From the NCBI RefSeq assembly GCF_000010305.1, contig NC_012489.1, positions 1,426,001 through 1,490,000 on the forward strand: a stretch of 64,000 nt of DNA. The letters run 5' to 3'. The position numbers and the translations under genes were made by a program. This stretch comes from Gemmatimonas aurantiaca T-27 (GTDB lineage: Bacteria; Gemmatimonadota; Gemmatimonadetes; Gemmatimonadales; Gemmatimonadaceae). A model generated the notes under the pieces. That model did not search any database. It was not told the origin of the DNA and was given only the letters and a program-made list of their open reading frames with translations. Of this stretch, positions 8,694 through 16,520 are shown one piece after another. Numbering within the stretch: position 1 is the stretch's first letter; every line of letters starts with the position of its first letter.

Positions 8694-8842
8694 GTACTCA
8701 GTAGGGAAAGGCAATGGCGGGGCGACCCGGCACTTGCCGGGAGGCGTACCCAGACTGCGGTACCCGAGATCGGTACCCGCCGAGCTCCGTGAAGGTTGCG
8801 GTGCGGACCTGCCAACGGACAGGGGCGCGCGTGGGTCGGGAC

Positions 8843-8880
8843 AAAAAACGAGGGGAGTCCAAGTGCTCGGACTCCCCTCG
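8843..8880 (-). terminator. Rho-independent terminator of the rpsF-rplI operon
   Basis: A perfect 12-bp GC-rich stem (8849-8860 with 8869-8880, 8-base loop) is followed on the minus strand by six T residues (A-run at 8843-8848). It starts 22 bases after the rplI stop and faces the same way as rplI, a textbook intrinsic terminator. Confidence 0.95.
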
Positions 8881-8901
8881 CATGGTTGTCGGTGATCGAC
8901 G

Positions 8902-9345
8902 TTACTGCTTGATCACCCACACCTTGATCTCGGGGTGCACGTCGGCATGCAGCCGGACGCCCACCCGATAGACGCCGAGCGTCTTGATCGGCTCGTTCAG
9001 CTCGATCTGGCGCTTCTCGATCTTGAAGCCCTGCGCCTCGAGCTGGTGCGCGATGTCGGCCGTGGTCACCGAGCCAAACAGCTTGCCTTCTTCGCCCACA
9101 CGGGCCGCGAAGGTCACCGAGACCTCGGCGAGCTTGTCGGCGATCGCCTGAGCGGCTGCGATCCGTTCGTTTTCGAGCGCTTCGAGGCGGCTCTTTTCGA
9201 ACGCGATGCGCTTGCGGTTACCCTGAGTGGCCTCGTAGGCGAAGCCGCGCGGGATCAGGAAGTTGCGGGCGTAACCCGGCGACACGGAGACGATGTCACC
9301 AGGATGTCCGAGCTTGTCGACGGCGTTGCGGAGAATGACTTCCAT
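8902..9345 (-). CDS. rplI: 50S ribosomal protein L9
   Basis: A 147-residue protein with the L9 N-domain (MEVILRNAVDKLG, then GYARNFLIPRGFA at about 24-36), a long connecting helix (about 45-75) and the C-domain (GKLFGSVTTADIA). It binds 23S rRNA at the base of the L1 stalk. A GGAG sits six bases before the ATG. It is the last gene of the S6-S18-DUF2232-L9 operon, followed by a clear terminator. Confidence 0.97.
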   Translation of the reverse strand: MEVILRNAVDKLGHPGDIVSVSPGYARNFLIPRGFAYEATQGNRKRIAFEKSRLEALENERIAAAQAIADKLAEVSVTFAARVGEEGKLFGSVTTADIAHQLEAQGFKIEKRQIELNEPIKTLGVYRVGVRLHADVHPEIKVWVIKQ

Positions 9346-9404
9346 GGGAACTCCGGGTCGAACCGGTGAAAGATTGAAACAGAAAGGCGGACGTCAGGAC
9401 CAGC

Positions 9405-10556
9405 TCAGGAGGACCACGGTCGGCTGGACGGCGAACCCGCCCGGAAATCCCGCCATGTGTCCCCGAGCCCGAGGGTGAAGGTGACCGCGAGCAACGCGAT
9501 CAGGACCCACACCGGCCCCAGAATCGGAACCAACAGCACCAAAGCCAACAGCGACCAGATGGCCGCCCGATCAGGGATCCACCATGTCAGCACGCCCGCA
9601 CCACGAAGGGCGTACAGCGTTCCGAACAGGCAGACCAGATTCAGACCGGCCACGCGCCACTCTGCCAGCGTGGGCAGCAGCAGCAGCGTCGCACCAACCA
9701 CCAAACCCCACACCCACTGATCGTTGAATCGCAGGTCCCGGAGTGCACCGATCGGCGGACCGATTCGCGCACGGGCGAGGCGATGATACGCCGCCCATCC
9801 CAGGGCCAGAGCCAACAACGACTCGAGGGCCAGCAGTGCCGGTACCAATCCCACGAGGGGACCGGGTCGGGCACCACCTACTGCATCGGACGCCGGCATC
9901 GGTGCCGCCAGCGCCACCAGGACTGCTTCCACCCGCGTGGTGCGTTCGACGGCCTCAGGGAAGCGCTGCGCAAAGCGACGCCAGGAATCCGAAGCCGAAC
10001 GAGCTCGCCACAATTCGAGCGATTCACCCAGACGATGCTGATACTCGCGGGAGAACATCTGCCCCGCCGCGTCAAACGTGCCCGCCGGCCCGAATGAACG
10101 AGCCGAAAAACCGGTCAGCGTGATGACGCCTGCCAAGGCCACCGCACCAATCGCCCGGGTCAGGAGCGGACGGGCCGGTGAGGCCAGGCAGACCAGCCCA
10201 AAGGCGGCGCCCAACGCAACCGACCATCCTCGCAGGAAAGCCCCGTAACCGGAGAGGGGGAGCGGGACCCGCCACAAGACGTAGGCCGCCGCAGACACCC
10301 ACAACACCGCCAGAAAGAGTCGCCCACCGGACCACCACCCCACCGTGGCACAGGCGGCGATAGCCACCAGCACCAGCAGAGCAAACTGTTCCATGGGCAA
10401 CAACAGCCGGACGGCACCGGCAAACAGCGCCAGCGTCGGCGGCCAGGCCGGCGCTGCGGTCACGGCGACCATCAGCACCAGGCCCAGCACAAACCAACGC
10501 CACCCACGCTCCTGCGGAGCGGTCGCGGCGAGACCCGGCGCGACCGCTCCGTTCAT
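9405..10556 (-). CDS. DUF2232 (YybS-like) integral membrane protein
   Basis: A 383-residue polytopic membrane protein with about eight hydrophobic helices (for example residues 23-48, 55-70, 75-95, 105-125, 245-262, 278-300, 330-365). A soluble loop at about 165-215 contains REYQHRLGESLELWR. The late FNDQWVWGL segment followed by paired helices resembles the DUF2232/YybS family, which in several phyla also sits between rpsR and rplI. The start codon lies two bases from the rpsR stop. The function is unknown; conserved placement inside a ribosomal-protein operon suggests growth-linked expression. The family call rests on pattern and synteny. Confidence 0.7.
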   Translation of the reverse strand: MNGAVAPGLAATAPQERGWRWFVLGLVLMVAVTAAPAWPPTLALFAGAVRLLLPMEQFALLVLVAIAACATVGWWSGGRLFLAVLWVSAAAYVLWRVPLPLSGYGAFLRGWSVALGAAFGLVCLASPARPLLTRAIGAVALAGVITLTGFSARSFGPAGTFDAAGQMFSREYQHRLGESLELWRARSASDSWRRFAQRFPEAVERTTRVEAVLVALAAPMPASDAVGGARPGPLVGLVPALLALESLLALALGWAAYHRLARARIGPPIGALRDLRFNDQWVWGLVVGATLLLLPTLAEWRVAGLNLVCLFGTLYALRGAGVLTWWIPDRAAIWSLLALVLLVPILGPVWVLIALLAVTFTLGLGDTWRDFRAGSPSSRPWSS

Positions 10557-10558
10557 AC

Positions 10559-10780
10559 TCAGCCCGTCTGCCCCTTCACGTACGGGAGCAGCGCGAGATA
10601 ACGCGCCTTCTTCACCGCCTTCGACAACTGACGCTGGTGGCGGGCATCCACGCCGCTCAGACGGCTCGGCAGGATCTTGCCGTAGTCCGTGATGAAGCGG
10701 GCGAGGAGACGATCATCCTTGTAATCCACGTAGCGGATCCCCGCTTCCGTGATCGGGCAGGGCTTCTTTGGGCGGCGCAT
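10559..10780 (-). CDS. rpsR: 30S ribosomal protein S18
   Basis: A 73-residue S18: [20 protein letters not shown] at the N-terminus, then the core [20 protein letters not shown] and [22 protein letters not shown]. It forms a heterodimer with S6 in the 30S platform. The start codon follows the rpsF stop by two bases with an AGGA Shine-Dalgarno inside the end of rpsF, so translation is probably coupled. Confidence 0.97.
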   Translation of the reverse strand: MRRPKKPCPITEAGIRYVDYKDDRLLARFITDYGKILPSRLSGVDARHQRQLSKAVKKARYLALLPYVKGQTG

Positions 10781-10782
10781 GG

Positions 10783-11175
10783 TTATTCCTCGTCGTCGTC
10801 GTCGTCATCGCTCGCGCGACGGCGCGAAGCGAGCTCTTCATCGCTGAGCTTGGGCGCGCCGAGCTCATGCTCGTGCAGCGTCACCAGGTAGCGAACCACG
10901 GTCTCGTCGAGCTTGAGCGCACGCTCGAACTCGGGAAGCGTCGTGGGGACCGTCGTGAAGTGGCTGATGACGTAGTAGCCATTCTCGTGACGGCCAATCT
11001 TGTAGGCGAGCTGACGACGGCCCCAGTGCTCGATCTCGGCGGGTTCCGCGAGGTTGAGCAGGGACTGCAGCTTTTCCAGCTTCTCCACAATCACCGTGTC
11101 TTCGAGCGCGCTGTCGAAGATGTACACGGCTTCATAGCGCCGCGTCGGGTTGCGGCGGATTTTGAGCTTTGCCAC
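10783..11175 (-). CDS. rpsF: 30S ribosomal protein S6
   Basis: A 130-residue S6 with the family strands [35 protein letters not shown] and a C-terminal acidic tail ([10 protein letters not shown]) that varies between species. The start is GTG with GGGAGGA eight to ten bases upstream. It is the first gene of the operon. The 190-bp leader to the next gene upstream would be the place for the S6:S18 autoregulatory RNA known in many bacteria; GC-rich stems are visible there but the motif could not be assigned with confidence. Confidence 0.96.
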   Translation of the reverse strand: MAKLKIRRNPTRRYEAVYIFDSALEDTVIVEKLEKLQSLLNLAEPAEIEHWGRRQLAYKIGRHENGYYVISHFTTVPTTLPEFERALKLDETVVRYLVTLHEHELGAPKLSDEELASRRRASDDDDDDEE

Positions 11176-11365
11176 TCGGCAATCCTCCCTATGGTCAGGA
11201 CCAGTGGTCGGGTGCCACCCGCAGTGCCGAGCCGCGGGCGGAGGGTTGAGAACATCAACCAGCCCACCCGAAGCGCGAATCGCTCCGGGCGAGCCTTTAA
11301 GGCTACTCAGTCCAGTACCACCGGTAAAGGGGCGGGAGGCCCGTCAGGCTCCCGCAAGGCCCCGC

Positions 11366-12142
11366 TCAGGGCTCCCGGGTCCCCGCCGCCGAGCGCAGGT
11401 ACAGGTTCAGCGAGCCAAAGCTCAGCTTGGACTTCATCTGCACCATCATGCGCCGGGCGTCGTCCGTGATCCACACCTCGGCCTTGCCGTTCTGGCTGAA
11501 GATGCCCTTGGTCTGGAAGGTGGGTTGCACCACCACCGTATTGAACGAGCCAGCGGGCACCGAGATCGTTTCCTTCCGCAACACCCGGATGCGCACCGGA
11601 TTGCCCTGGGCCTTGAAGTACCGGGCATACTCGTACGTCCTGCCCACTTCGAGCGGGATGGTGCGCACGAAATACAGGAACGAGCCTTCGTCCAGCGGCG
11701 ACGATACGGTCGGCTCTTCGTCCTTGTCCCCGTCCTTCATCATGCCGCGCTCGGGGAAAATCTCGTAACGACGCTTCCGCTCGTAGCTCCCCTCGTCCAC
11801 GTCCTGGTGGTACCGCAGCGAGTTGAGGGTGACCACGTCGAACCACGACTCGTACACGTCGTTCACCCGGTAGAGCGGGATACCGCCCTTGATCTGAAAG
11901 ACCGTGTGCCAGACCGGTTGGCCACGCACTTCGGTGATCTCGCGCACCTCCATGCTGCCGCCGCCCACTTTGAGCGATCCGAACTTGACGTCGTATTCGA
12001 GCTTCTCGCCCACCTGAAACGGCACGGCGGCGGCACCGGCCGGAACGGCGGCCTGTCCACTGAGGGGCTCACCCGAAAGCGGGGAGCAGATCAGCAGCGT
12101 CGCGAGCGCTGCCAGCATCGGCGCGAAAGCCATTCGCATCAT
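11366..12142 (-). CDS. Exported DUF3108 protein
   Basis: A 258-residue protein with a signal peptide (MMRMAFAPMLAALATLLIC..., cleavage near SGQA). The mature part fits DUF3108: VGEKLEYDVKFG, KVGGGSMEV, then YESWFDVVTLNSLRYHQDVDEG and a late VWITDDARRMMVQMKSKL strand with LNLYL. These are envelope proteins predicted to have a LolA/outer-membrane-beta-like fold; function unknown. An in-frame TTG 16 codons upstream would push the signal peptide inside the protein, so the ATG at 12142 is used. It lies behind the ychF terminator and upstream of rpsF on the same strand. Confidence 0.8.
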   Translation of the reverse strand: MMRMAFAPMLAALATLLICSPLSGEPLSGQAAVPAGAAAVPFQVGEKLEYDVKFGSLKVGGGSMEVREITEVRGQPVWHTVFQIKGGIPLYRVNDVYESWFDVVTLNSLRYHQDVDEGSYERKRRYEIFPERGMMKDGDKDEEPTVSSPLDEGSFLYFVRTIPLEVGRTYEYARYFKAQGNPVRIRVLRKETISVPAGSFNTVVVQPTFQTKGIFSQNGKAEVWITDDARRMMVQMKSKLSFGSLNLYLRSAAGTREP

Positions 12143-12166
12143 GGAAGCAACATACCCAGCGTACGG

Positions 12167-12203
12167 AAAAAAGATCGGCGCAGAAGCCAAGCCTCTGCGC
12201 CGA
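12167..12203 (-). terminator. Rho-independent terminator after ychF
   Basis: A 10-bp GC-rich stem (12175-12184 with 12194-12203) is followed on the minus strand by TCTTTTTT. It lies about 50 bases after the ychF stop and in front of the DUF3108 gene, separating the two transcription units. Confidence 0.9.
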
Positions 12204-12252
12204 AGCCTCGGTCAGCATGGCGAGGCACCCAGGTGCACCGCCATGCGCCCCA

Positions 12253-13353
12253 TCACACGTTGAAGCGGAACAGCAGGACGTCTCCGTCCTGCACCACGTA
12301 CTCCTTGCCTTCCGACCGCACCGCACCCTTTTCACGCGCCGGCTTCCATCCGCCCAGCGTCGAAAAGTCGTTGAAAGCCACGGTTTCGGCGCGGATAAAC
12401 CCTTTCTCGAAGTCCGTGTGAATAACACCCGCCGCTACCGGCGCCGTGTCACCACGATGGATCGTCCAGGCCCGCACTTCCTGCTCGCCGGCCGTGAAAT
12501 ACGTCTCGAGGCCCAGCAGCGTGTAGCCGGCGCGGATCAGCCGGTCGAGGCCAGCCGTCTCGATCCCCAACGAGGCCAGGAACTCCACCCGCTCTTCGGT
12601 CGACAATTCGGCCAGCTCGGCTTCGATCTTGGCCGAAAACGGCACGACCTCGGCATGTTCGCCGCTCGCCGCCACCGCCGCCCGCAACGCCTTGAGGTAC
12701 GGGCCTTCTTCGCCCGACAGCTCGGCATCGGTCACGTTGGCCGCGTACAACACCGGCTTGGCCGACAACAATTGCATGCCGGAGAGCTTGGCCAGCGCAT
12801 CGGCATCGAGGCCGGCACGCCAGAGCGGCTTGCCCTCGGACAGGGCGGCGTTGGCCGCTTCGAGCGCCGGCAGTTCTGCCAGTGCCTCCTTGTCGGCCGC
12901 CTTGGCCGCCCGCTTCACCTTGTCGAGACGCTTTTCCACCGTGGCCAGGTCGGACAGCGCGAGCTCGAGTTCGATGATCTCCTTGTCACGCGCCGGGTCG
13001 GGCTGCCCCATGACGTGGGTGACATCGTCGTCGGCAAAACACCGGATGACATGCACAATGGCGTCGGTCTCGCGGATGTTCTGCAGGAACTTGTTGCCAA
13101 GGCCTTCACCCTGCGACGCGCCCTTCACGAGTCCGGCGATATCCACGAACTGCACCACCGCCGGCACCGTGCGCTTGGGCTGCACGATTTCCGCCAGGCG
13201 TGTCAGGCGCGCGTCCGGCACCTCCACCATGCCGACATTCGGTTCGACCGTGCAGAACGGATAGTTGGCCGCTTCCGCCTTGGCAGACGTGAGGGCGTTG
13301 AACAGGGTCGACTTGCCGACATTCGGGAGACCGACGATACCAAGGCGGAGCAT
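12253..13353 (-). CDS. ychF: Redox-regulated ATPase/GTPase YchF (Obg-like, OLA1 family)
   Basis: A 366-residue TRAFAC-class protein with the YchF order: G1 GLPNVGKST (7-15), the Obg-type effector stretch NYPFCTVEPNVG, G3 DIAGLVKGAS, a coiled coil (about 125-165), NVTD near 205, and a C-terminal TGS domain (TYFTAGEQEVRAWTI ... HTDFEKGFIRAE). The family prefers ATP over GTP and associates with the ribosome and with oxidative-stress control. Full length. It has its own terminator downstream and lies about 110 bp from the upstream peptidase gene, so it is probably a single-gene unit. Confidence 0.96.
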   Translation of the reverse strand: MLRLGIVGLPNVGKSTLFNALTSAKAEAANYPFCTVEPNVGMVEVPDARLTRLAEIVQPKRTVPAVVQFVDIAGLVKGASQGEGLGNKFLQNIRETDAIVHVIRCFADDDVTHVMGQPDPARDKEIIELELALSDLATVEKRLDKVKRAAKAADKEALAELPALEAANAALSEGKPLWRAGLDADALAKLSGMQLLSAKPVLYAANVTDAELSGEEGPYLKALRAAVAASGEHAEVVPFSAKIEAELAELSTEERVEFLASLGIETAGLDRLIRAGYTLLGLETYFTAGEQEVRAWTIHRGDTAPVAAGVIHTDFEKGFIRAETVAFNDFSTLGGWKPAREKGAVRSEGKEYVVQDGDVLLFRFNV

Positions 13354-13424
13354 CTGAGCTGGACGGAGGAACAGGCAAAAACGAACGAACCCGGAAATCT
13401 AGCGGGGCGGCCGAGGCGGATGAA

Positions 13425-13458
13425 ATCAGGCGGCCCGGGAAGACCAGAGCCGCCTGAT
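13425..13458 (-). terminator. Terminator-like hairpin after the M28 peptidase
   Basis: A 10-bp perfect stem (13425-13434 with 13449-13458, 14-base loop) begins three bases after the M28 peptidase stop on the minus strand. The following T tract is short (TTTCAT), so it may be a weak or factor-assisted terminator. Confidence 0.65.
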
Positions 13459-13460
13459 GC

Positions 13461-15188
13461 CTACTGTGTGCAGGTGCCGCGTGGGTCCAGGCGCGGGCCG
13501 TTCACCACTGGCCGCGTGGCGGTATTGCCCAATTCGAGCGCGATGCCCGCCACCAAGCGTGTCACACGCTGCAGGTGGGGATAGTCGATGTACTGCGGCT
13601 CGTCGGTAAGCTGGTGATACGCCGAGTGGCCACCGGTGGTGAAGAACGTCACCGGGATGCCCCACTTCGCGTATTCGTAGTGATCGCTGCGGCAGTAGAT
13701 GTTCATCGGATGGCCGTTGGCGTCCATCGCGTAGTCGAACGTGAAGTTGTACTTGCCATCTTTGTTGACCCGCTCGACCAGGTCACCGAGGTCGCTCGAC
13801 AGGCGACGCGATCCGACCAACTGCAGGTAATCCGGGCCACCGCGCAGCTCCTTGCCCTCCTTGCTCATGCCCGTGACATCGGTGGCCGCACCACGACCCA
13901 CCATGTCCATGTTGAGCTGCGCGATGATGGAATCGCGCGGCACGGTGGGATGTTCGGTGAAATAGGCAGATCCCCACAGTCCCTTTTCTTCACCGGCGTG
14001 CCATACAAACACCGTGCTGCGCTTGGGCTTCGTCTTCAGCGACACGAGATACTCGGCCACTTCGAGCACCGCCACGGAACCGGATCCATCGTCGTCGGCG
14101 CCATTGAAGATGGAATCGCGGCGCGGCGCCTTGGTCTTGCGCAGCTCCACCAGTTCGGCGTTGATCTGCGTGAACTGATCCGGTGATCCCATGTTGCCTT
14201 CGTCTTCTGCACCACCCGGGCGCACGATGCGATTGAACACCAGAATCGAGTCGTGATCGAGTGCGCGCGGCGCGACGCCGACATGGTCACTGTGCGCACC
14301 TACGGCCACGTACTGATTCTTGAGCTTCGCGTCGCTGCCCGGCAGGATGGCCACGACATTCCGTGCCGGGAACGTGGCGGCCGATACGTCCACATGGGCC
14401 TTGATCGACAGCTTCGCGCCCACGGTGCCCGGCGTCAGTTGGCTGACCGGCGTGGGAAAAAGCTTGGCCGCGGCGGTCTCCGAGACGAACAGACGTCCTT
14501 CGAGTTGCGGCAGGGAGGGATCGATGAGCTGCGATCCACCGCGCAGAGCATAGCCCATCACACCCGCGGTGCGCGGCGGCAGCAGGAACACCACACCGGC
14601 CGCGCCCTCTGGCGTGATCGCCGCGCCTTCAAGGGACTTGAGCAGCGCCGCATTCGACGCTTCCGGCGCGTACGCCACGATGCGCCCCTTCACCTGATCG
14701 GCCGACAATGCCGCCGCCGTTTCTCCAAACGGCCCGGCATAGATCACTTCCACACCATCGAGATCGAGACTGGTGTTGCCGCCGATCGCCCAGTCGGTGC
14801 CAATCGCCAGTGATGCGCCGCCCGCGATGAAGGACGACATGCGATCCACACGGCGGGTCTTGAGCGGCAGCGTCTGGAAAAACGTGCCATTCTCACCGGC
14901 CGGCGTAAGGCCGAGTCGCTGCACTTCGCGCGCGAGATAGTCGGTGGCCTTCACATGGCCTTCCGTCCCGACATCACGACCCGAGAGAGAATCGTCGGCG
15001 AAGATGTACAGCCGCGTCATCAGGTCTTGCGAGGTGATCGCAGCCGACGTGGGCTTGGGCTCGTGCTTGAGCGGTAGCGGGGAACTGTTCACACCCGCCG
15101 ACGCCGCCCCCTGCGCGGACAGCACCGGCGACACACCCACGAGGGCACACCCGAGCGCCAACGCAGCGCGGGAACGGGTCAGAATCAT
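13461..15188 (-). CDS. Exported M28-family metallopeptidase with PA-type insert
   Basis: A 575-residue exported peptidase (signal peptide to about residue 26, LSAQG). An N-terminal segment (about 50-130) leads into a PA-like domain (about 135-270) that splits off the catalytic M28 domain. The two-zinc ligand set is complete: AHSDHVG (H299), GADDDGSG (about D366), HAGEEKG (E400/E401), NMDMVG (D428) and GGHSAYH near 535. M28 members remove N-terminal amino acids or act on dipeptides, so a periplasmic peptide-scavenging aminopeptidase is inferred. A long charged insert (about 305-355) between the first two ligands is unusual. Its start overlaps the BNR protein stop by four bases, so the two are coexpressed. 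Confidence 0.9.
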   Translation of the reverse strand: MILTRSRAALALGCALVGVSPVLSAQGAASAGVNSSPLPLKHEPKPTSAAITSQDLMTRLYIFADDSLSGRDVGTEGHVKATDYLAREVQRLGLTPAGENGTFFQTLPLKTRRVDRMSSFIAGGASLAIGTDWAIGGNTSLDLDGVEVIYAGPFGETAAALSADQVKGRIVAYAPEASNAALLKSLEGAAITPEGAAGVVFLLPPRTAGVMGYALRGGSQLIDPSLPQLEGRLFVSETAAAKLFPTPVSQLTPGTVGAKLSIKAHVDVSAATFPARNVVAILPGSDAKLKNQYVAVGAHSDHVGVAPRALDHDSILVFNRIVRPGGAEDEGNMGSPDQFTQINAELVELRKTKAPRRDSIFNGADDDGSGSVAVLEVAEYLVSLKTKPKRSTVFVWHAGEEKGLWGSAYFTEHPTVPRDSIIAQLNMDMVGRGAATDVTGMSKEGKELRGGPDYLQLVGSRRLSSDLGDLVERVNKDGKYNFTFDYAMDANGHPMNIYCRSDHYEYAKWGIPVTFFTTGGHSAYHQLTDEPQYIDYPHLQRVTRLVAGIALELGNTATRPVVNGPRLDPRGTCTQ

Positions 15189-16456
15189 GGCTTCGAAGTC
15201 GGAGAAAGAGGAACACGCGCAACACGCACCGCAATCGACGGTGTCACGGTGGTATAGGCCGCAATGAGTGCATCACCATGACGGGCGATGCGCGGAAATC
15301 CACTCTGCCGCGCGCCACTCGTGCTGGCGATCACCTGAGGTACCCCAAGCGCTCCGTCGAGTCCCACGCGACGCACCAAGACCTCGGACTTCTCCGGTGA
15401 GCGCTGTTCCAGCCACACCACCACCGGACGTGTCTGATCATCGAGCAGCACGTCCACCCGTCCGATCGGGTCGCCATCATCCACCCGCACCGGCGCGGCA
15501 AATGTCGCACCGCCGTCCACCGAGCGCGCCACGTACACGCGAGCGGTATCGTGTGCCGCGGTATACCACGCCACGACAACGGTGTCACCGGTGGCGGCCA
15601 CCTGCGGGCCATTCACCGGACAACCCGGATAGTGCCAGTCGTCGTTGTGCACCTTCTGCGGTTCCGTCCAGCCGCTCGCTGTCTGGCGCACCACCACGAT
15701 GTCGCGAATCTCTTCGGCAGTGCGGTCGCGATAGGCAATCACACGGCCACTGCGGGCACCGGCTGTTCCGGTCTGGCAACAATCACAGGTACGCGCGTCG
15801 ACCAGCGTTTCCCGCTCGAGCGAGCCATCAGGCGCGATGGCCGCCGTGCGCACGGTCATCTCTCGTGCGGAATCGGGCATCGCACTCTTGCGACCATCCA
15901 GCCACACGAGGCCGATGCGATCGGCGCCCTCGGCCCACATGGACACGAAGCCATGTTCGGCGGCCAGTCCGTCGGTGTGTGGCGTGACCGGCGCGCTCCA
16001 GGTACGGCCACTGTCTTTGGACCGCACGACACGCACGCCGTAGCTGTACTTGCCGTTGGCTTCCCGCTCCAGCCAGTGCGCGGCCAGGTCGCCGTTGCCG
16101 AGTGCCGTCATGACGGGAAAGTCGGCCCAGTTCACGAAGAAGTCGCGCTGGGCGGCGATCGTGCGTGTCGAATCCCACGCGCTGTCACGCCATTCAGCCA
16201 TCTGGATGCTCACCGACGAATCGGCGGCCCGCTGCGTCCAGGAGAGGAACAGGCGATCGTCCGGCGTGACTTCCAGATAGGGCGTGTTGCCGCCACCCGG
16301 CGTGGGGCTCGCCAGTTCGGTCGGAGCGCCCAGGTCGAGTGACGTGGAGGCATTGGCGAGGTCGCTGCTGCCGGGCGCGCAGGCCGCGAAGGCAGACACG
16401 GACGCGCAGGCGAGGACGCCACGCAGTAGGATTCGAAAGCGGGGGGAATGGGCCAT
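15185..16456 (-). CDS. BNR/sialidase-like six-bladed propeller lipoprotein with CxCC motif
   Basis: A 423-residue lipoprotein (signal ending in the lipobox AFAAC near residue 25). The mature chain shows Asp-box/BNR-type repeats (SKDSGRTW, SVDGGATF) spaced as in a sialidase-like propeller. Sialidase catalytic residues are not evident, so sialidase activity should not be assumed. Two cysteine clusters stand out: CDCC in the middle and DWHYPGCPVNGP about 50 residues later; both have counterparts in the propeller-TlpA protein at 45824-47839. They could bind metal or form disulfides. The ATG is preferred over an in-frame TTG two codons earlier because GGGGAG lies at a good distance. It precedes and overlaps the M28 peptidase gene. 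Confidence 0.75.
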   Translation of the reverse strand: MAHSPRFRILLRGVLACASVSAFAACAPGSSDLANASTSLDLGAPTELASPTPGGGNTPYLEVTPDDRLFLSWTQRAADSSVSIQMAEWRDSAWDSTRTIAAQRDFFVNWADFPVMTALGNGDLAAHWLEREANGKYSYGVRVVRSKDSGRTWSAPVTPHTDGLAAEHGFVSMWAEGADRIGLVWLDGRKSAMPDSAREMTVRTAAIAPDGSLERETLVDARTCDCCQTGTAGARSGRVIAYRDRTAEEIRDIVVVRQTASGWTEPQKVHNDDWHYPGCPVNGPQVAATGDTVVVAWYTAAHDTARVYVARSVDGGATFAAPVRVDDGDPIGRVDVLLDDQTRPVVVWLEQRSPEKSEVLVRRVGLDGALGVPQVIASTSGARQSGFPRIARHGDALIAAYTTVTPSIAVRVARVPLSPTSKP

Positions 16457-16520
16457 ACACAAAGCTCCCCCCGCGGTCGCCAGTTCTCAACCCGCCACGT
16501 GCCGTGGCGTTTCCGTCCCC

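Noticed and set aside
11176-11365. S6:S18 autoregulatory RNA in the rpsF leader
   Set aside because: GC-rich stems exist, but the conserved bulge sequence of the motif could not be placed reliably without a covariance model search.
15185-16456. Sialidase annotation of the BNR propeller proteins
   Set aside because: Asp-box repeats alone are not specific, the catalytic arginine triad and nucleophile tyrosine of sialidases are not seen, and the cysteine motifs suggest another role.
16284-16520. N-terminal extension of the M28 peptidase upstream of 16521
   Set aside because: It overlaps the divergent lipoprotein gene and puts the signal peptide deep inside the protein.
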